Positions 7,536 to 16,279 of a DNA stretch of 38,575 nucleotides are shown piece by piece (position 1 is the first letter of the stretch; every line of letters begins with the position of its first letter). The DNA lies in NCBI RefSeq assembly GCF_002102395.1, contig NZ_LQPZ01000014.1, forward strand, positions 1 through 38,575, given 5' to 3'. The position numbers and the translations under genes were made by a program. The DNA is from Mycolicibacillus trivialis. Its GTDB lineage: Bacteria; Actinomycetota; Actinomycetes; Mycobacteriales; Mycobacteriaceae. A model generated the notes under the pieces. The model was not told the origin of the DNA, did no database searches, and saw only the letters and a program-made list of their open reading frames with translations.

Positions 7536-9427
7536 CCGCCCCGCCGCCCGCCGTCGCCCCGCCCCGACGGTGGCATCGCCGTATCGACCCGTCGACCTGG
7601 GCGCTGGGCGCGCTGCTGGCCGCGACCGCCGTGCTGTACCTGTGGGGCCTGTCGGCCGGCGGCTGGGCCAACGCGTTCTACGCCGCGGCCGCCCAGGCCG
7701 GCGCCGCCGACCCGACCGCGTTCCTGTTCGGGTCCAGCGACGCGGCCAACGCGATCACCGTCGACAAGCCGCCTGCGGCGCTGTGGGTGATGAGCGCCTC
7801 GGTGTGGCTGTTCGGGCTGAACTCCTGGAGTCTGCTGGTGCCGCAGGCGCTGCAGGGGGTCGCCGCGGTCGGTGTGCTGTACGCCGCGGTGCGCCGGGTC
7901 GCCGGCGCCCGCGCCGGGCTGCTGGCCGGGACGCTGCTGGCGGTGACGCCGGTGGCGACGCTGATGTTCCGCTACAACAACCCCGACGCGCTGCTGGTGC
8001 TGTTGCTGGTGCTGGCCGCCTACGCGGTGCAGCGAGCGCTGAGCGCCGACAGCGGCTCCTGGTGGCTGCCGCTGGCCGGGGTGATGGTCGGGTTCGCGTT
8101 TCTGACCAAGATGCTGCAGGCGTTGGTGGTGGTGCCGGTGTTCGCCGCGGTGTACGTGCTGGCCGCCGACACCGGGCTGCGCACCCGGCTACGGCGGCTG
8201 CTGGGCGGGCTGGGCGCGCTGGTGGCATCCGCCGGCTGGTATCTGGTGCTGGTCGAGCTGTGGCCGGCATCGGCGCGGCCCTATATTGGTGGCTCGCAGC
8301 ACAATTCGATCATCGAACTGACACTCGGCTACAACGGGCTCGGCCGGTTGACCGGCGACGAGGTCGGCGGGTTGGGCAACACCAACCACGACGTCGGCGC
8401 GGCGCGGCTGTTCGGCCCCTCGATGGGGGACCAGATCGGGTGGCTGCTTCCGGCGGCGCTGATCGCCATCCCGGCCGCACTGTGGATCACCCGCGGGCGG
8501 GCCCGCACCGACCCGGTGCGCGCGGCGGTGCTGCTGTGGGGCGGTTGGCTGGTGGTGACCGGCGGGGTCTTCAGCTTCGCCAACGGGATCCTGCATCCCT
8601 ACTACACGGTGGCGTTGGCGCCGGCGATCGCGGCGACCGTCGCGATCGGAACCGTTCTGCTGTGGCGGCGCCGCGCGGAGACCTGGGCGGCGGCCGCGCT
8701 CGCGGCCATGATGCTGGTCACCGCCGGCTTCGCCTACCTGCTGTTGGACCGGACCCCGGCGTGGTCGCCGGGCCTGCGGATCGCGGTCCTGGCCGCCGGG
8801 TTGATCGCCGCCGCACTGCTCGCGGCGGCCGGCCGGCTGCCCGCCGCCGCCGCACGGGCCCTCGCGGTCACGGCGGTGGTGGTCGGACTGGCCGCGCCGA
8901 CGGCGTACTCGGTGGCGACGGTGGCCCATCCGAGCCAGGGGGCGCTGCCCACCGCCGGTCCCGCCCGGCACGGACCGCACGGCCCGCCCCCGCCGCGCGA
9001 CGGCGGCCCTCGGCGGGGCGGCCCGCCGCAAGACGGGGGGATCGCCGCCCTGCTGTTCCCGTCGACACCGGGGCCGGCGCTGACCGCGCTGCTGCGCGGC
9101 GACGCCGAGCACTACACCTGGGCGGCGGCCACCGTCGGGTCCAATCGGGCCGCCGGCTACCAACTGGCCGCCCGGGCGCCGGTGATGGCCGTCGGCGGGT
9201 ACAACGGCACCGACCCCGCGCCGACACTGGATCGGTTCCGGCAGTTGGTGGCCGCCGGGCGGATCCACTTCTTCGTCGGCGGGGCCCCGCCCACACCGCG
9301 CCACCAGGTCAGCGGCAGCCGGGAGGCCGCCCGGATCGCGGCCTGGGTGACGCGCCACTTCCCGGCCCGGACCGTCGACGGCGTCGAAGTCTACGACCTG
9401 TCCCGGGGATTCACAGCCGGCGCATAA
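7526..9427 (+). CDS. GT39 (ArnT/PMT/YkcB-like) membrane glycosyltransferase, copy 1
   Basis: A 633-residue polytopic membrane protein with about a dozen hydrophobic helices and a C-terminal extracytoplasmic domain. Family marks are NAFYAAAAQAG in the first external loop, TVDKPPAALW (78-87), FRYNNPDALL (148-157) and RPYIGGSQHNSI. GT39 enzymes use polyprenyl-phosphate sugars as donors on the outer face of the membrane and transfer to protein, lipid or wall acceptors. A Gly/Pro/Arg-rich linker (about 474-506) joins the membrane part to a soluble domain containing VMAVGGYNGTDPAPTLDRF and HFFVGG, typical of the YkcB branch. The GTG start overlaps the tcrY stop by 10 bases. The GT2-GtrA gene follows after 44 bp. 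The acceptor is not predictable. Confidence 0.88.
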   Translation: MRLTAPPPAVAPPRRWHRRIDPSTWALGALLAATAVLYLWGLSAGGWANAFYAAAAQAGAADPTAFLFGSSDAANAITVDKPPAALWVMSASVWLFGLNSWSLLVPQALQGVAAVGVLYAAVRRVAGARAGLLAGTLLAVTPVATLMFRYNNPDALLVLLLVLAAYAVQRALSADSGSWWLPLAGVMVGFAFLTKMLQALVVVPVFAAVYVLAADTGLRTRLRRLLGGLGALVASAGWYLVLVELWPASARPYIGGSQHNSIIELTLGYNGLGRLTGDEVGGLGNTNHDVGAARLFGPSMGDQIGWLLPAALIAIPAALWITRGRARTDPVRAAVLLWGGWLVVTGGVFSFANGILHPYYTVALAPAIAATVAIGTVLLWRRRAETWAAAALAAMMLVTAGFAYLLLDRTPAWSPGLRIAVLAAGLIAAALLAAAGRLPAAAARALAVTAVVVGLAAPTAYSVATVAHPSQGALPTAGPARHGPHGPPPPRDGGPRRGGPPQDGGIAALLFPSTPGPALTALLRGDAEHYTWAAATVGSNRAAGYQLAARAPVMAVGGYNGTDPAPTLDRFRQLVAAGRIHFFVGGAPPTPRHQVSGSREAARIAAWVTRHFPARTVDGVEVYDLSRGFTAGA

Positions 9428-9471
9428 GAACCGCCCATCCGCGCCCTACACCACCCCGCCAAGATCGGGGT

Positions 9472-10728
9472 ATGACCACGATCGCCGCAAGTTCGGACAG
9501 CCTCGACCGCACCGACACCGCCCGGCGCCCCGCCGCGGTGTCGATCGCCGCGCAGACCGGGGCGCCGGTGCTCGACGTGGTGGTTCCGGTGTTCAACGAG
9601 CAGGTCGCGCTGGCCGGATCGATCCGTCGGCTGTACGCCCACCTGCAGGCCGAGTTCCCGTTCCCGTTCCGGATCACCATCGCCGACAACGCCAGCGTGG
9701 ATGCCACCCCGCAGATCGCCGCCGCCCTCGCCGACGAGATCCCGGGGGTACGGGCCGTGCGGTTGGCGGAGAAGGGCCGCGGCCGCGCACTGCGCGCGGT
9801 GTGGTCGGCCTCGGACGCCCCGGTGCTGGCCTACATGGACGTCGACCTGTCCACCGACCTGGCGGCGCTGGCCCCGCTGGTGGCTCCGCTGATCTCCGGG
9901 CACTCCGACCTGGCGATCGGCACCCGGCTGGGTCGCGGCTCGCGGGTGGTGCGCGGCGCCAAGCGGGAACTGATCTCGCGGTGCTACAACCTGCTGCTGC
10001 GCTCCACCCTGGCCGCCCGGTTCAGCGACGCCCAGTGCGGTTTCAAGGCCATCCGCGCCGACGCCGCCCGGCGCCTGCTGCCGCACGTGCACGACACCGG
10101 GTGGTTCTTCGACACCGAATTGCTGGTGCTGGCCGAACGCAGCGGCCTGCGCATTCACGAGGTTCCGGTGGACTGGGTCGACGACCCCGACAGCCGGGTC
10201 GACATCCTCGCCACCGCTCTCGCCGACCTGAAGGGCATCGTCCGGCTGCTCACCGGGTTCGCCCGGGGAGAGATCCCGGTGCAGTCGATCGCCGCGCAGT
10301 TCACTCACCGGTCCGACGCGCCGCGGTCACTGCTCAGCCAGCTGGTCAACTTCGCCGCGGTCGGGGCGGTCAGCACTCTGGCCTATCTGGTGCTGTTCGT
10401 GGTGTTGCGCCCGTTGGGCGCCCAACCGGCCAACCTGATCGCGCTGCTGGTCACCGCCGTGGCCAACACCGCGGCGAACCGCCGGTTCACCTTCGGTGTC
10501 CGCGGCCGTGCCCGGCTGGTGCGCCACCAGGGGCAGGGGCTGGTGGTGTTCGCGATCGGATTGGGGCTGACCAGCGGCTCCTTGGCGTTGCTGCACCACG
10601 TCACCGAGCCGTCCCGCGCCATCGAACTCTCGGTGCTGGTGGTGGCGAACCTGACGGCGACCCTGCTGCGGTTCGTGTTACTGCGCGGCTGGGTGTTCGG
10701 TCGGCGGCGGGCCGGAGCGCGGCGATGA
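9472..10728 (+). CDS. Bifunctional GT2 polyprenyl-phosphate-sugar synthase / GtrA-like flippase
   Basis: A 418-residue fusion. Residues about 34-270 are a GT2 domain of the DPM1/GtrB type, with VVVPVFNE, the metal-binding DVD at 123-125, QCGFKAIR and GWFFDTELL. This domain should load a sugar from a nucleotide donor onto polyprenyl phosphate at the cytoplasmic face. From about 286 on there are four hydrophobic helices of the GtrA family (FAAVGAVSTLAYLVLF; ANTAANRRFTFG), thought to flip the lipid-linked sugar. It therefore supplies exactly the donor that the two flanking GT39 enzymes need. The stop overlaps the start of the second GT39 gene (ATGA). The sugar cannot be inferred from the motifs. 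Confidence 0.9.
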   Translation: MTTIAASSDSLDRTDTARRPAAVSIAAQTGAPVLDVVVPVFNEQVALAGSIRRLYAHLQAEFPFPFRITIADNASVDATPQIAAALADEIPGVRAVRLAEKGRGRALRAVWSASDAPVLAYMDVDLSTDLAALAPLVAPLISGHSDLAIGTRLGRGSRVVRGAKRELISRCYNLLLRSTLAARFSDAQCGFKAIRADAARRLLPHVHDTGWFFDTELLVLAERSGLRIHEVPVDWVDDPDSRVDILATALADLKGIVRLLTGFARGEIPVQSIAAQFTHRSDAPRSLLSQLVNFAAVGAVSTLAYLVLFVVLRPLGAQPANLIALLVTAVANTAANRRFTFGVRGRARLVRHQGQGLVVFAIGLGLTSGSLALLHHVTEPSRAIELSVLVVANLTATLLRFVLLRGWVFGRRRAGARR

Positions 10729-12686
10729 CGGCGGTGACCGAGCCCGTCGCGGCGGACACCGTGGCCGCCCCGGCGGCCGACCGGTCGGCGGCATCGCCGC
10801 GCTGGGCGCGCCCGGCCCTGGCGGCGGTACTGGCGGGCACCGCGCTGCTCTACCTGTGGGGGTTCGGGGCGGCCGGCTACGCCAACGCGTTCTACGCCGC
10901 CGCGGTGCAAGCCGGCACCCAGAGCTGGAAAGCGCTGCTGTTCGGCTCGCTGGATCCCGGCAACGGCATCACCGTCGACAAGCCGCCCGCGGCACTGTGG
11001 GTGATGGGGCTGTCCGGCCGGCTGTTCGGCTTCAACTCCTGGTCGATGCTGGTGCCGCAGGCGCTGATGGGGGTCGGTTCGGTGGCGCTGCTCTACGCCG
11101 CGGTGCGCCGGACCAGCGGCACGGGGGCGGGTCTGCTGGCCGCCACGATCCTGGCGGCCACCCCGGTGGCGGCGGTGATGTTCCGGTACAACAACCCCGA
11201 CGCGCTGCTGGTTCTACTGCTCGTCGTGGCGGCCTACGCCGTGGTGCGCGCACTCGACGGGCCCCCGGCGCGCTGGGTGGCGCTGGCCGGGGCGGTGCTG
11301 GGGCTGGCGTTCTTGACCAAGCTGCTGCAGGCGTTCCTGGTGGCTCCGGCGCTGGGGCTGGTGGTGCTGGTCGCGGTCCCCGGCCCGGTCTGGGTGCGGC
11401 TGCGCGCCCTGCTGGCCGGGGCGGCGGCGATGACGATCGCCGGCGGCTGGTTCGTCGCCCTGGTCGAGGTGTGGCCGGCCGACTCGCGGCCCTACATCGG
11501 CGGCTCCACCGACAACAGCCTGCTGCAACTCGCGTTGGGCTACAACGGGCTGGGGCGGGTACTCGGCGGCGCCGGCAACCCGGTCGGGGGTGAGCATGCC
11601 GGCCCGGGTGGGCCCGGCGGGCCGCCCGGCGGCTCGGTGATGTTCGGCGGCGACGCCGACATCACCCGGCTGTTCGGTGCCTCGATGGGCACCGAGATCG
11701 CGTGGCTGCTGCCGGCCGCGCTGGTCGGCCTGATCGCCGGACTCTGGCTGACCCGTTCGGCGCCGCGCACCGACCGGATCCGGGCCGGGCTGCTGCTGTG
11801 GGGCGGCTGGCTGCTGGTGACCGCGACGGTGTTCAGTTTCATGCGCGGCATCATGCACCCCTACTACACGGTGGCGTTGGCGCCGGCGATCGCGGCGGTG
11901 ACCGCGATCGGTGTCATCGAGCTGTGGCGGCGGCGCACCACCGTCCCGGCCCGCACCGTCCTGGCCGCGCTGTGCGCCGGAACCGGGCTCTGGGCCTTCG
12001 CCCTGCTCGACCGCACCCCCGATTGGCTGCCCTGGCTGCGCTGGGCGCTGCTGATCGCCGCGGTCGCGACCGCGATCCTGTTGCTGGGCACCGGCGCGCG
12101 ACCGGGTCGGTGGGGTGTCGCGTTGGCCGCCGCCGGGCTGCTGGCCGGCCTGGCCGGACCCGCGGCCTACACGGTGGAGACCGTCATCGGCGGGCACGCG
12201 CAGGGCGGGCCGATCCCGATCTCGGGGCCGCCGCGCCCCGACCTGCGCCCACCCTGGTCATCCGGCCAGCCCGCGCCCTCCGACCGGCCCGCGCCGCCGG
12301 GTCCGAACACGCAGCCGGGCCCGCCGCCGGGCGGCCCACCCCCGCAGGCGGTCGACAACCCCGACCTGGAGGCGCTGATCGCCGGCACCGGGGACACCCG
12401 CTGGGCCGCGGCGGCGGTCGGCTCCCATACCGCCGGCAGCCTGGAACTGCGCACCGGAAAATCGGTCATGGCGATCGGCGGGTTCAGCGGTGGCGACAAC
12501 TGGCCGACGCTCGCGCAGTTCCAGCGCTACGTCACCGAACGTCAGGTGCGCTACTTCATCGCCGGCGGGGACCGGCCGCACCGGCACGGCGACGACGGTC
12601 CCGCCGGGCAGATCACCGCCTGGGTGAAGGCCACCTTTTCGGCGCAACAGGTCGGCGATGCCACCGTCTACGACCTGACCGGCTGA
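10725..12686 (+). CDS. GT39 (ArnT/PMT/YkcB-like) membrane glycosyltransferase, copy 2
   Basis: A 653-residue paralogue of the first GT39, colinear throughout: NAFYAAAVQAG, TVDKPPAALW (83-92), FRYNNPDALL, RPYIGGSTDNSL and the C-terminal VMAIGGFSGGDNWPTLAQF with YFIAGG. It differs by a Gly/Pro-rich insertion in an external loop (about 279-310) and a longer Pro-rich linker (about 488-545) before the soluble domain. The N-terminal 30 residues are Ala-rich and probably cytoplasmic. The ATG overlaps the stop of the GT2-GtrA gene by four bases, so translation is likely coupled. Two transferases fed by one donor enzyme suggest two acceptors or two positions on one acceptor; that is inference. Confidence 0.88.
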   Translation: MTAVTEPVAADTVAAPAADRSAASPRWARPALAAVLAGTALLYLWGFGAAGYANAFYAAAVQAGTQSWKALLFGSLDPGNGITVDKPPAALWVMGLSGRLFGFNSWSMLVPQALMGVGSVALLYAAVRRTSGTGAGLLAATILAATPVAAVMFRYNNPDALLVLLLVVAAYAVVRALDGPPARWVALAGAVLGLAFLTKLLQAFLVAPALGLVVLVAVPGPVWVRLRALLAGAAAMTIAGGWFVALVEVWPADSRPYIGGSTDNSLLQLALGYNGLGRVLGGAGNPVGGEHAGPGGPGGPPGGSVMFGGDADITRLFGASMGTEIAWLLPAALVGLIAGLWLTRSAPRTDRIRAGLLLWGGWLLVTATVFSFMRGIMHPYYTVALAPAIAAVTAIGVIELWRRRTTVPARTVLAALCAGTGLWAFALLDRTPDWLPWLRWALLIAAVATAILLLGTGARPGRWGVALAAAGLLAGLAGPAAYTVETVIGGHAQGGPIPISGPPRPDLRPPWSSGQPAPSDRPAPPGPNTQPGPPPGGPPPQAVDNPDLEALIAGTGDTRWAAAAVGSHTAGSLELRTGKSVMAIGGFSGGDNWPTLAQFQRYVTERQVRYFIAGGDRPHRHGDDGPAGQITAWVKATFSAQQVGDATVYDLTG

Positions 12687-12732
12687 CCGGTTCCGCGCTC
12701 GCCGCGCCCGGGCTGCTGGCAAGGTCGACACC

Positions 12733-14610
12733 GTGAACCCCGATCCGGTCAGCCCCGTCATCGCCGAAGCTCACCGCGCCCAGCGCGCCGAGTTGCCGTT
12801 CACCGACACCACCGACTTCACCGACGCCGACCGCGGCTTCCTGGCCGCACTCGAGCCGTGCGTGGTGACCGCCGCCGACGGGCGGGTGGTGTGGGACAAC
12901 GACAGTTACGGCTTCCTCGCCGCGGAAGCGCCGCCGACGGTGCACCCCAGCCTGTGGCGGCAGTGCCAGCTGGCCGCCAAACAAGGTCTCTACGAGGTGG
13001 TTCCGGGCATCTACCAGGTGCGTGGGCTGGACCTGTCCAACATCACCTTCGTCGAAGGGGACCGCGGTGTCCTGGTGATCGACCCGCTCATCTCCACCGA
13101 GGTGGCCGCTGCCGCGCTGGCGCTCTACCGCGCCCACCGCGGTGAGCGCGCCGTCACCGCGGTGATCTACACCCACAGCCACGTCGACCACTTCGGCGGT
13201 GTCCTCGGGGTCACCACCCAGGCCGACGTCGATGAGGGGCGGGTGCCGGTGCTGGCGCCGGATGGCTTCCTCGAACACGCCGTGGCCGAGAACGTCTACG
13301 CCGGCACCGCGATGGCCCGCCGCGCGACCTACATGTACGGCACCCTGCTCGACCGTGGCCCGAGCGGCCAGGTGGGCTGTGGCCTGGGCCAGAACACCTC
13401 CACCGGAGAAGTCGCCCTCATCGCGCCGACAGTGGTCATCGAACGCACCGGACAGACCCAGCGCATCGACGGCGTCGACATCGAGTTCCAGCTCGCGCCG
13501 GGCAGCGAGGCTCCCGCCGAGATGCACTTCTACTTCCCGGGCTTCCGGGCGCTGTGCATCGCCGAGAACGCCACCCACAACATGCACAACCTGCTGACCT
13601 TGCGCGGGGCGCTGGTCCGCGACCCGCGGCTGTGGTCGGGATATCTCACCGAGGCGATCGAGATGTTCGCGAGCCGTAGCGATGTGGTGTTCGCGTCGCA
13701 CCATTGGCCGACGTGGGGCACCGAACGACTCACCGAATTCCTTGCGCTGCACCGTGACCTGTACGCCTATCTGCACGATCAGACACTGCGGTTGCTGAAC
13801 CGCGGCCACACCGGCGCCGAGATCGCCGAGGAATTCACACTGCCGCCCGCGCTGGAGCGGACCTGGCACACCCGCGGCTATTACGGCTCGGTCAGCCACA
13901 ACGTCAAGGCCGTCTACCAGCGCTACATGGGATGGTTCGACGGCAACCCGGCCCGGCTGTGGCCACACCCGCCGGAGCAACTCGGGCCGCGCTACGTGGC
14001 CGCGCTCGGTGGGATCGACCGGGTGATCGACCTGGCGCGTGAGGCCTTCGACTGCGGTGATTTCCGTTGGGCCGCCACCCTGCTCGATCATGCGGTGTTC
14101 ACCGATGCCGATCACGACGGTGCGCGCAGCCTGTACGCCGACACGCTCGAACAGCTGGCCTACGGAGCGGAGAACGCGACCTGGCGAAACTTCTTCCTCA
14201 CCGGCGCAGCGGAACTGCGCGGGGTTACCGCCTCCAGCGCGGTGCGGGTCGCATCGCCCTCGTTGCTGACGCAGTTAAGCGTCGAGCAGATCTTCGATGC
14301 GCTGGCGATCCGGGTGGACGGCCCCCGGGCTTGGGAGTTGTCGTTGACGCTGGACGTGTCCTTCGCCGACACCGCCAGCGCATACCGGCTCACTCTGCGC
14401 AACGGGGTTCTCGTGCACCGGAATCGGCGGGCCGGAGCACCGACCGCCGACGCCACGGTGGCGGTGACCAACCGCATGCGTCTGCTGGCGGCGCTGGCCG
14501 GCGACCTGGATTCACCCGGGCTGGAGATCACCGGTGACCACAGTGCGCCGGCCACGCTGCTGGGGGTGCTCGACGAACCCGACCCCGGGTTCGCGATCGT
14601 CACCCCCTGA
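12733..14610 (+). CDS. Alkyl sulfatase (SdsA1/BDS1-type metallo-beta-lactamase fold)
   Basis: A 625-residue protein with three regions: a metallo-beta-lactamase domain (about 88-330) with the binuclear zinc motif HSHVDHFGG (148-156) and further ligands around CIAENATHNMHNL and FASHHWPTWG; a helical dimerisation domain (about 380-490); and a C-terminal SCP2-like domain (about 500-620) thought to bind the alkyl chain. The family hydrolyses primary or secondary alkyl sulfate esters. No signal peptide is visible. It starts with GTG at 12733, 46 bp after the second GT39, and may be read from that operon, though a functional link to glycosylation is not evident. The gene ends one base from the convergent oxidoreductase. 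Confidence 0.87.
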   Translation: MNPDPVSPVIAEAHRAQRAELPFTDTTDFTDADRGFLAALEPCVVTAADGRVVWDNDSYGFLAAEAPPTVHPSLWRQCQLAAKQGLYEVVPGIYQVRGLDLSNITFVEGDRGVLVIDPLISTEVAAAALALYRAHRGERAVTAVIYTHSHVDHFGGVLGVTTQADVDEGRVPVLAPDGFLEHAVAENVYAGTAMARRATYMYGTLLDRGPSGQVGCGLGQNTSTGEVALIAPTVVIERTGQTQRIDGVDIEFQLAPGSEAPAEMHFYFPGFRALCIAENATHNMHNLLTLRGALVRDPRLWSGYLTEAIEMFASRSDVVFASHHWPTWGTERLTEFLALHRDLYAYLHDQTLRLLNRGHTGAEIAEEFTLPPALERTWHTRGYYGSVSHNVKAVYQRYMGWFDGNPARLWPHPPEQLGPRYVAALGGIDRVIDLAREAFDCGDFRWAATLLDHAVFTDADHDGARSLYADTLEQLAYGAENATWRNFFLTGAAELRGVTASSAVRVASPSLLTQLSVEQIFDALAIRVDGPRAWELSLTLDVSFADTASAYRLTLRNGVLVHRNRRAGAPTADATVAVTNRMRLLAALAGDLDSPGLEITGDHSAPATLLGVLDEPDPGFAIVTP

Positions 14611-14611
14611 A

Positions 14612-15580
14612 CTACACCTCGATGACCACTTTCCCGATCGCCTTGCGGTCGGCGACATAGCGCAGCGCGGCAGGCGCCTCCTCCAGCGGGAACCGCGCGC
14701 CGATGTGCGGCATGATGCGGCCGGCGGCGAACAACTGCGCCAACTCGGTGAGGTCGCGCTCGTTGTCGTCGGGGTGATCGGTGGCGAACGTGCGGATCTC
14801 CATGCCCTGCACACTGATCCCCTTGAGCATGACCAGGTTCAGCGGAATCGCCGGGATCGCGCCCGCGGCGTAGCCGAGGGTGACGAACCTCCCGCCGCGG
14901 GCCAGCGACCGCAACGCCGGCTCCGCGTAGTCACCGCCGACCGGGTCGAGCACCGACTGCGCCCCCGCGCCGGTGATGTCGCGGATCCGCTGCTTGAGGT
15001 CCTCGCGGTCGTAGTCGATGGTCGCGGCTGCGCCGCGGGCGGTGCAGACCGCCAGCTTCTCCGGCGTCGACGCCGCCGCCAGCACCCGTGCACCCAGCAG
15101 CACGCCGAGATCGACTGCCGCCAAACCGACCCCACCGGCCGCGCCGAGCACCACGACCCAGTCGTCGGGTTGCACCCGGGCGACGGACCGCAGGGCGTGG
15201 TAGGCGGTGCGGTAGGTGATGCCGAAGCCGGCGGCCGAACCGTAGTCGACGGTGTCGGGAATCGGGGTCAGCGTCTCGGCGGGCACCACCGCCTGCTCGG
15301 CGAATGCGCCCACGAACGAGGTGCCCAGCACCCGGTCGCCCACGGCGAGGCCCACCCCGTCACCGACCGCCAGGACGTCGCCGGCCAGTTCACTGCCGGG
15401 GGTGAACGGCACCGGGATCTTCAGCTGATACTTCCCGTCGATCAGCAACACGTCGGGGAAGTTCACCGCGGCGGCCCGTACCCGCACCAGAACCTGGCCC
15501 GGCCCCGGCGTCGGCTCCGCCACCTCCTCGATCACCAGATCCTCGGGCGGACCGTACTGTTTGCAGACAACCGCACGCAT
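14612..15580 (-). CDS. NADPH:quinone oxidoreductase-type MDR protein
   Basis: A 322-residue zinc-independent medium-chain dehydrogenase/reductase of the quinone oxidoreductase class. It shows MRAVVCKQYGPPEDL at the N-terminus, RVRAAAVNFPDVL (33-45), PGSELAGDV and the nucleotide-binding GAAGGVGLAA (146-155). No catalytic-zinc signature is seen. I place the start at the ATG at 15580, which gives the canonical MRAVV beginning; the frame extends 16 codons further. It probably reduces quinones or enoyl compounds with NADPH in the cytosol. It is divergent from the histidine phosphatase gene with about 60 bp between, and convergent with the alkyl sulfatase. Confidence 0.87.
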   Translation of the reverse strand: MRAVVCKQYGPPEDLVIEEVAEPTPGPGQVLVRVRAAAVNFPDVLLIDGKYQLKIPVPFTPGSELAGDVLAVGDGVGLAVGDRVLGTSFVGAFAEQAVVPAETLTPIPDTVDYGSAAGFGITYRTAYHALRSVARVQPDDWVVVLGAAGGVGLAAVDLGVLLGARVLAAASTPEKLAVCTARGAAATIDYDREDLKQRIRDITGAGAQSVLDPVGGDYAEPALRSLARGGRFVTLGYAAGAIPAIPLNLVMLKGISVQGMEIRTFATDHPDDNERDLTELAQLFAAGRIMPHIGARFPLEEAPAALRYVADRKAIGKVVIEV

Positions 15581-15630
15581 GCGCCACACCCTATCCAGCA
15601 CCGGTCGCCGAGCCGGGTCGGTGGCCACCT

Positions 15631-15636
15631 TAGGCT
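15631..15636 (+). promoter_or_regulatory. Candidate -10 hexamer TAGGCT, leaderless type
   Basis: TAGGCT fits TANNNT and ends six bases before the ATG at 15643, with no Shine-Dalgarno between. This fits a leaderless transcript for the histidine phosphatase gene. Confidence 0.4.
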
Positions 15637-15642
15637 GAGCCG

Positions 15643-16275
15643 ATGCAGTTGCTTCTGGTCCGCCACGCCCTGCCGCTGCGCAGCGAGCACGGTCAGGGCG
15701 CCGACCCCGACCTGTCGGAGGAGGGCCGCGAGCAGGCGAGTCGGCTTCCCGACGCGTTGGCGCGCTTCCCGATCTCGCGGATGGTCAGCAGCCCGCAGCG
15801 CCGCGCGGTGCAGACCGCGCAGCCGGTCGCCGACCACCGGGGCCTGCCGATCGAGATCGACGAACGCTTCGCCGAGTACGACCGCAACCTCTCGGCCTAC
15901 GTCCCGGTCGAGCAGATCCGCGCCGAACAGCCCGAGGCGTGGGCGCGGATGTCGGCCGGGCACCTACCGCCCGGCGTCGACGAAGACGAGTTCTGCGGCC
16001 GGGTCGAGGCGGCGGTCGCCGACGTCGTCGCGGCGGCCGGCCCGGACGACACGGTCGCGGTGTTCAGTCACGGCGGAGTGATCAACGTGATCCTGCACCA
16101 GATCCTCGGCACCCGACGGCTGCTGTCCTTCCCGATCGACTACGTGTCGGTGACGCGGCTGCTGTACTCCCGCTCCGGTCGCGCCGGGGTGGTCGCGGTC
16201 AACGGCACCGAACACGTCTGGGATCTGCTGCCGCGCAACAACCGGATGACGGCCGACGAAACGAGCACGAGGTGA
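15643..16275 (+). CDS. Histidine phosphatase (phosphoglycerate-mutase-like) family protein
   Basis: A 210-residue protein of histidine phosphatase branch 1. The catalytic motif is LVRHALP (5-11), where His8 should be the phospho-accepting residue. The second conserved block is FSHGGVIN near 144, and SSPQRRAVQTA carries the conserved Arg. The family hydrolyses phosphate esters of diverse small molecules; the first motif has Ala instead of the usual Gly after His, common in phosphatase rather than mutase members. It ends 4 bp before the APH-fold kinase gene, so the two are probably co-transcribed. Substrate unknown. Confidence 0.85.
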   Translation: MQLLLVRHALPLRSEHGQGADPDLSEEGREQASRLPDALARFPISRMVSSPQRRAVQTAQPVADHRGLPIEIDERFAEYDRNLSAYVPVEQIRAEQPEAWARMSAGHLPPGVDEDEFCGRVEAAVADVVAAAGPDDTVAVFSHGGVINVILHQILGTRRLLSFPIDYVSVTRLLYSRSGRAGVVAVNGTEHVWDLLPRNNRMTADETSTR

Positions 16276-16279
16276 ACCG

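Noticed and set aside
12613..14115. 500-codon minus-strand frame across the alkyl sulfatase
   Set aside because: Antisense shadow; the plus strand has the zinc motif and the correct length.
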